Shown one piece after another: positions 5,243-6,534 of a DNA stretch of 6,534 nt. The DNA comes from Treponema sp. Its GTDB lineage: Bacteria > Spirochaetota > Spirochaetia > Treponematales > Breznakiellaceae. Every line of letters begins with the position of its first letter. The stretch's first letter is position 1. The DNA is taken from positions 1 to 6,534 of the forward strand of contig JAIRTS010000275.1 in assembly GCA_031254795.1 (NCBI GenBank). Reading direction: 5' to 3'. The notes beneath the pieces are model-generated. The model was not told where the DNA came from and did not search any database. It was given only the letters and a program-made list of their open reading frames with translations. Both the position numbers and the translations under genes were made by a program.

Positions 5243-6463
5243 TTAATTTTCCAAAAGCGTGATCTCAACGCGACGGTTGCGTATCCTGCCCGCTTCATTG
5301 CTGTTATCCGCAATGGGGCGCGTGCCGCCATAGCCCCGTGTCACCACTCTGTCCGGCGCGCGAATCCCTCCGTTGATAAGATAATCCGCCACGACGCCAG
5401 CCCGCTCTTCGGACAGTCGCACCATGCTTGCCTGTGATCCCGAATACGCCGTATGGCCGGCTATCAGTATGTCCCTGTCCTGATACTTTTTGAGGATCGC
5501 CCCTATCTTGTCGAGCTTCGCTTTTTCCGGGTTTAAAAGCTCGGCGGAATCCGGCTGGAACTGGATGTTTTCAAGTGTTATAGAAATGCCGTCATCTACT
5601 ATTGACACCTGCGCTCCCTCTATATCCATCTCTTCAATATCTCTGCTGATCTGAGCCGCGATGCGATTTTTATCCATTTCCTGCGCTTCCACGATTTCAG
5701 CCTCAGCGGTTCCCCGAAATTCTATGACATTGCCATCGGAAAGCTCAAAAATCATGCGGAAATGTTCGGCGTACGCCACCTCGCGCCCTTTTTCTCTATT
5801 CCAGTACACAATTTGATCCGACGCGCCCATAATGCGGACTGGATACAGGGCGACTTGGGCCGTTTCAGGTTCCAGAAAGATGCGGTATGACACGGAAAAC
5901 GCCGGATGCCGGACGCCATTCCATTCTTTTTCACCTAAGTACGTATACTGCGCGGTGAACGGTATGCGGTATGGCTCGGCGATGCCAAAGCTATCCCGAA
6001 AATCGTGCGTTTCGTGTCCGTCATTTGTCCACGTATCTCCAACGGCAAGGTCTGCGTCCGGGAAAACCGGTACGTTTCGAACAACCGGCATGAAGTGCCG
6101 TTTGTCTATAGTAAGGCGTCCGCGCTCGTCGCGCTCAAATTCGGAAACATAGTCTTTCTGCCACTGATAGCCGCCCCGGGCGGCGCCGGTTTCCGGCGAG
6201 GCGCCCATGAGAACCGACCGCTCTCCGGTTTGGAACACCGCCTTGTTATAGGCGCGCCCATTGTTGAATGCGGTTGTTTCAATGGCGATACGGTTCACGA
6301 TTTCCGCCCGGTGGCTGAACGTTCTATTAATGTATACGTCTTCCAGCACCGTTGAAAGAACCCGGTATTTGTCGCCCGCCTTTTGTTTATACGCAAAGGT
6401 TTCCGCATGGATTGCAGGCGCGAGGAGCCATAAAGAGGCCGCCAGGAGATATAGCTTGTTCAT
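5243..6463 (-). CDS. Exported protein with C-terminal OmpA-like domain
   Basis: I choose the ATG at 6463-6461, giving 406 residues, because it starts a clean signal peptide (MNKLYLLAASLWLLAPAIHA, cleavage likely after Ala20; no lipobox cysteine). A longer reading from TTG at 6499 would add 12 residues but that TTG is the -35 box of the gene's own promoter. Residues 21-255 are a beta-rich domain I do not recognise; 256-282 look helical; 292-406 are an OmpA-like domain (IQFQPDSAELL, 300-310; GHTAYSG, 336-342; LSEERA, 350-355; RGYGGTRP, 376-383; NRRVEI, 396-401). Such domains usually grip peptidoglycan through an Asp and an Arg. The Arg is present (Arg354), but the Asp of the usual GHTD is Ala339. 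T. pallidum Tp0624 is a treponemal protein with an OmpA-like domain that may be comparable; that link is from memory and not aligned. First gene of an operon with the PAP2 phosphatase. Likely location: periplasm or outer-membrane inner face. Confidence 0.9.
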   Translation of the reverse strand: MNKLYLLAASLWLLAPAIHAETFAYKQKAGDKYRVLSTVLEDVYINRTFSHRAEIVNRIAIETTAFNNGRAYNKAVFQTGERSVLMGASPETGAARGGYQWQKDYVSEFERDERGRLTIDKRHFMPVVRNVPVFPDADLAVGDTWTNDGHETHDFRDSFGIAEPYRIPFTAQYTYLGEKEWNGVRHPAFSVSYRIFLEPETAQVALYPVRIMGASDQIVYWNREKGREVAYAEHFRMIFELSDGNVIEFRGTAEAEIVEAQEMDKNRIAAQISRDIEEMDIEGAQVSIVDDGISITLENIQFQPDSAELLNPEKAKLDKIGAILKKYQDRDILIAGHTAYSGSQASMVRLSEERAGVVADYLINGGIRAPDRVVTRGYGGTRPIADNSNEAGRIRNRRVEITLLEN

Positions 6464-6470
6464 ATTAACG

Positions 6471-6499
6471 ATTATATCACGGGCGGGGAAAAATTTCAA
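6471..6499 (-). promoter_or_regulatory. Near-consensus promoter giving a leaderless-type start for the OmpA-domain gene
   Basis: On the minus strand TTGAAA (6499-6494) and a perfect TATAAT (6476-6471) are 17 bases apart, and TG one base before the -10 (6479-6478) adds an extended -10 element. Only 7 bases (CGTTAAT) separate the -10 from the ATG at 6463. Transcription would begin at or within a couple of bases of the ATG, leaving no room for a Shine-Dalgarno, and none is visible. Confidence 0.8.
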
Positions 6500-6534
6500 A
6501 TGAATGAACCGACACAGACGCCGGATGAAAATCC
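6500..6534 (+). CDS. Possible start of a divergent gene (only 11 codons inside window)
   Basis: ATG at 6500-6502 opens a frame reading MNEPTQTPDEN to the right edge. Only a poor ribosome-binding match (GGGGA, 6485-6489) lies upstream, and no rightward promoter is evident. A second ATG at 6504 in another frame gives an Arg-rich reading that looks less natural. Equally possible, these bases are the end of a leftward gene whose TGA would fall at 6479-6477. The evidence is thin. Confidence 0.3.
   Translation, partial: MNEPTQTPDEN

Noticed and set aside
4943..5437. A 164-codon rightward frame opposite the PAP2 and OmpA-domain genes.
   Set aside because: It spans the junction of two well-supported leftward genes and shows no recognisable domain or translation signal; it is a shadow frame.

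Overview
The window looks like core chromosome from a spirochaete, most likely a treponeme-like organism. The basis is resemblance only: the N-terminus of the YebC protein, the OmpA-type lipoprotein-free outer-envelope protein and the two unfamiliar large-loop membrane proteins look treponemal to me, base composition is near balanced, and the envelope genes imply a diderm cell. No marker gene proves the assignment. There are no RNA genes, CRISPR arrays, insertion sequences or phage genes.

Layout. From 1 to 2718, minus strand, lie two membrane-protein genes in a tight operon overlapping by 8 bases (ATGCGTAA): a 313-residue protein followed by a larger TPR-like protein that runs off the left edge. 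Bases 2719-3036 are a divergent control region holding a perfect GC-rich hairpin, a strong sigma-70-type promoter facing right, an operator-like palindrome just after its predicted start site, and a tandem repeat in the leader. From 3037 to 4275, plus strand, lie yebC (translation factor/regulator family) and ruvC (Holliday-junction resolvase), 9 bases apart. ruvC converges on, and overlaps by 14 bases, a minus-strand operon of an OmpA-domain envelope protein (5243-6463) and a PAP2-type membrane phosphatase (4262-5230). The OmpA-domain gene has a near-consensus promoter placed so that the transcript would begin at or next to its ATG. The last 35 bases may hold the start of a divergent gene.

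How the genes fit together. yebC-ruvC is a conserved housekeeping pairing; ruvA and ruvB are not beside it. The OmpA-domain/PAP2 operon pairs an exported, probably wall-associated protein with a lipid-phosphate phosphatase of the inner membrane, which suggests an envelope role. The two left-hand membrane proteins share a 3 TM + soluble domain + 3 TM plan and may form a complex; I cannot name a function.

The main points worth a second look are the leaderless-type promoter (with the longest ORF start coinciding with the -35 box), a YebC that has lost normally invariant glycine motifs, an OmpA domain lacking the peptidoglycan-binding aspartate, the structured yebC leader, and the mirrored membrane-protein pair. 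I did not find convincing evidence of a wholly new defence or mobile system.
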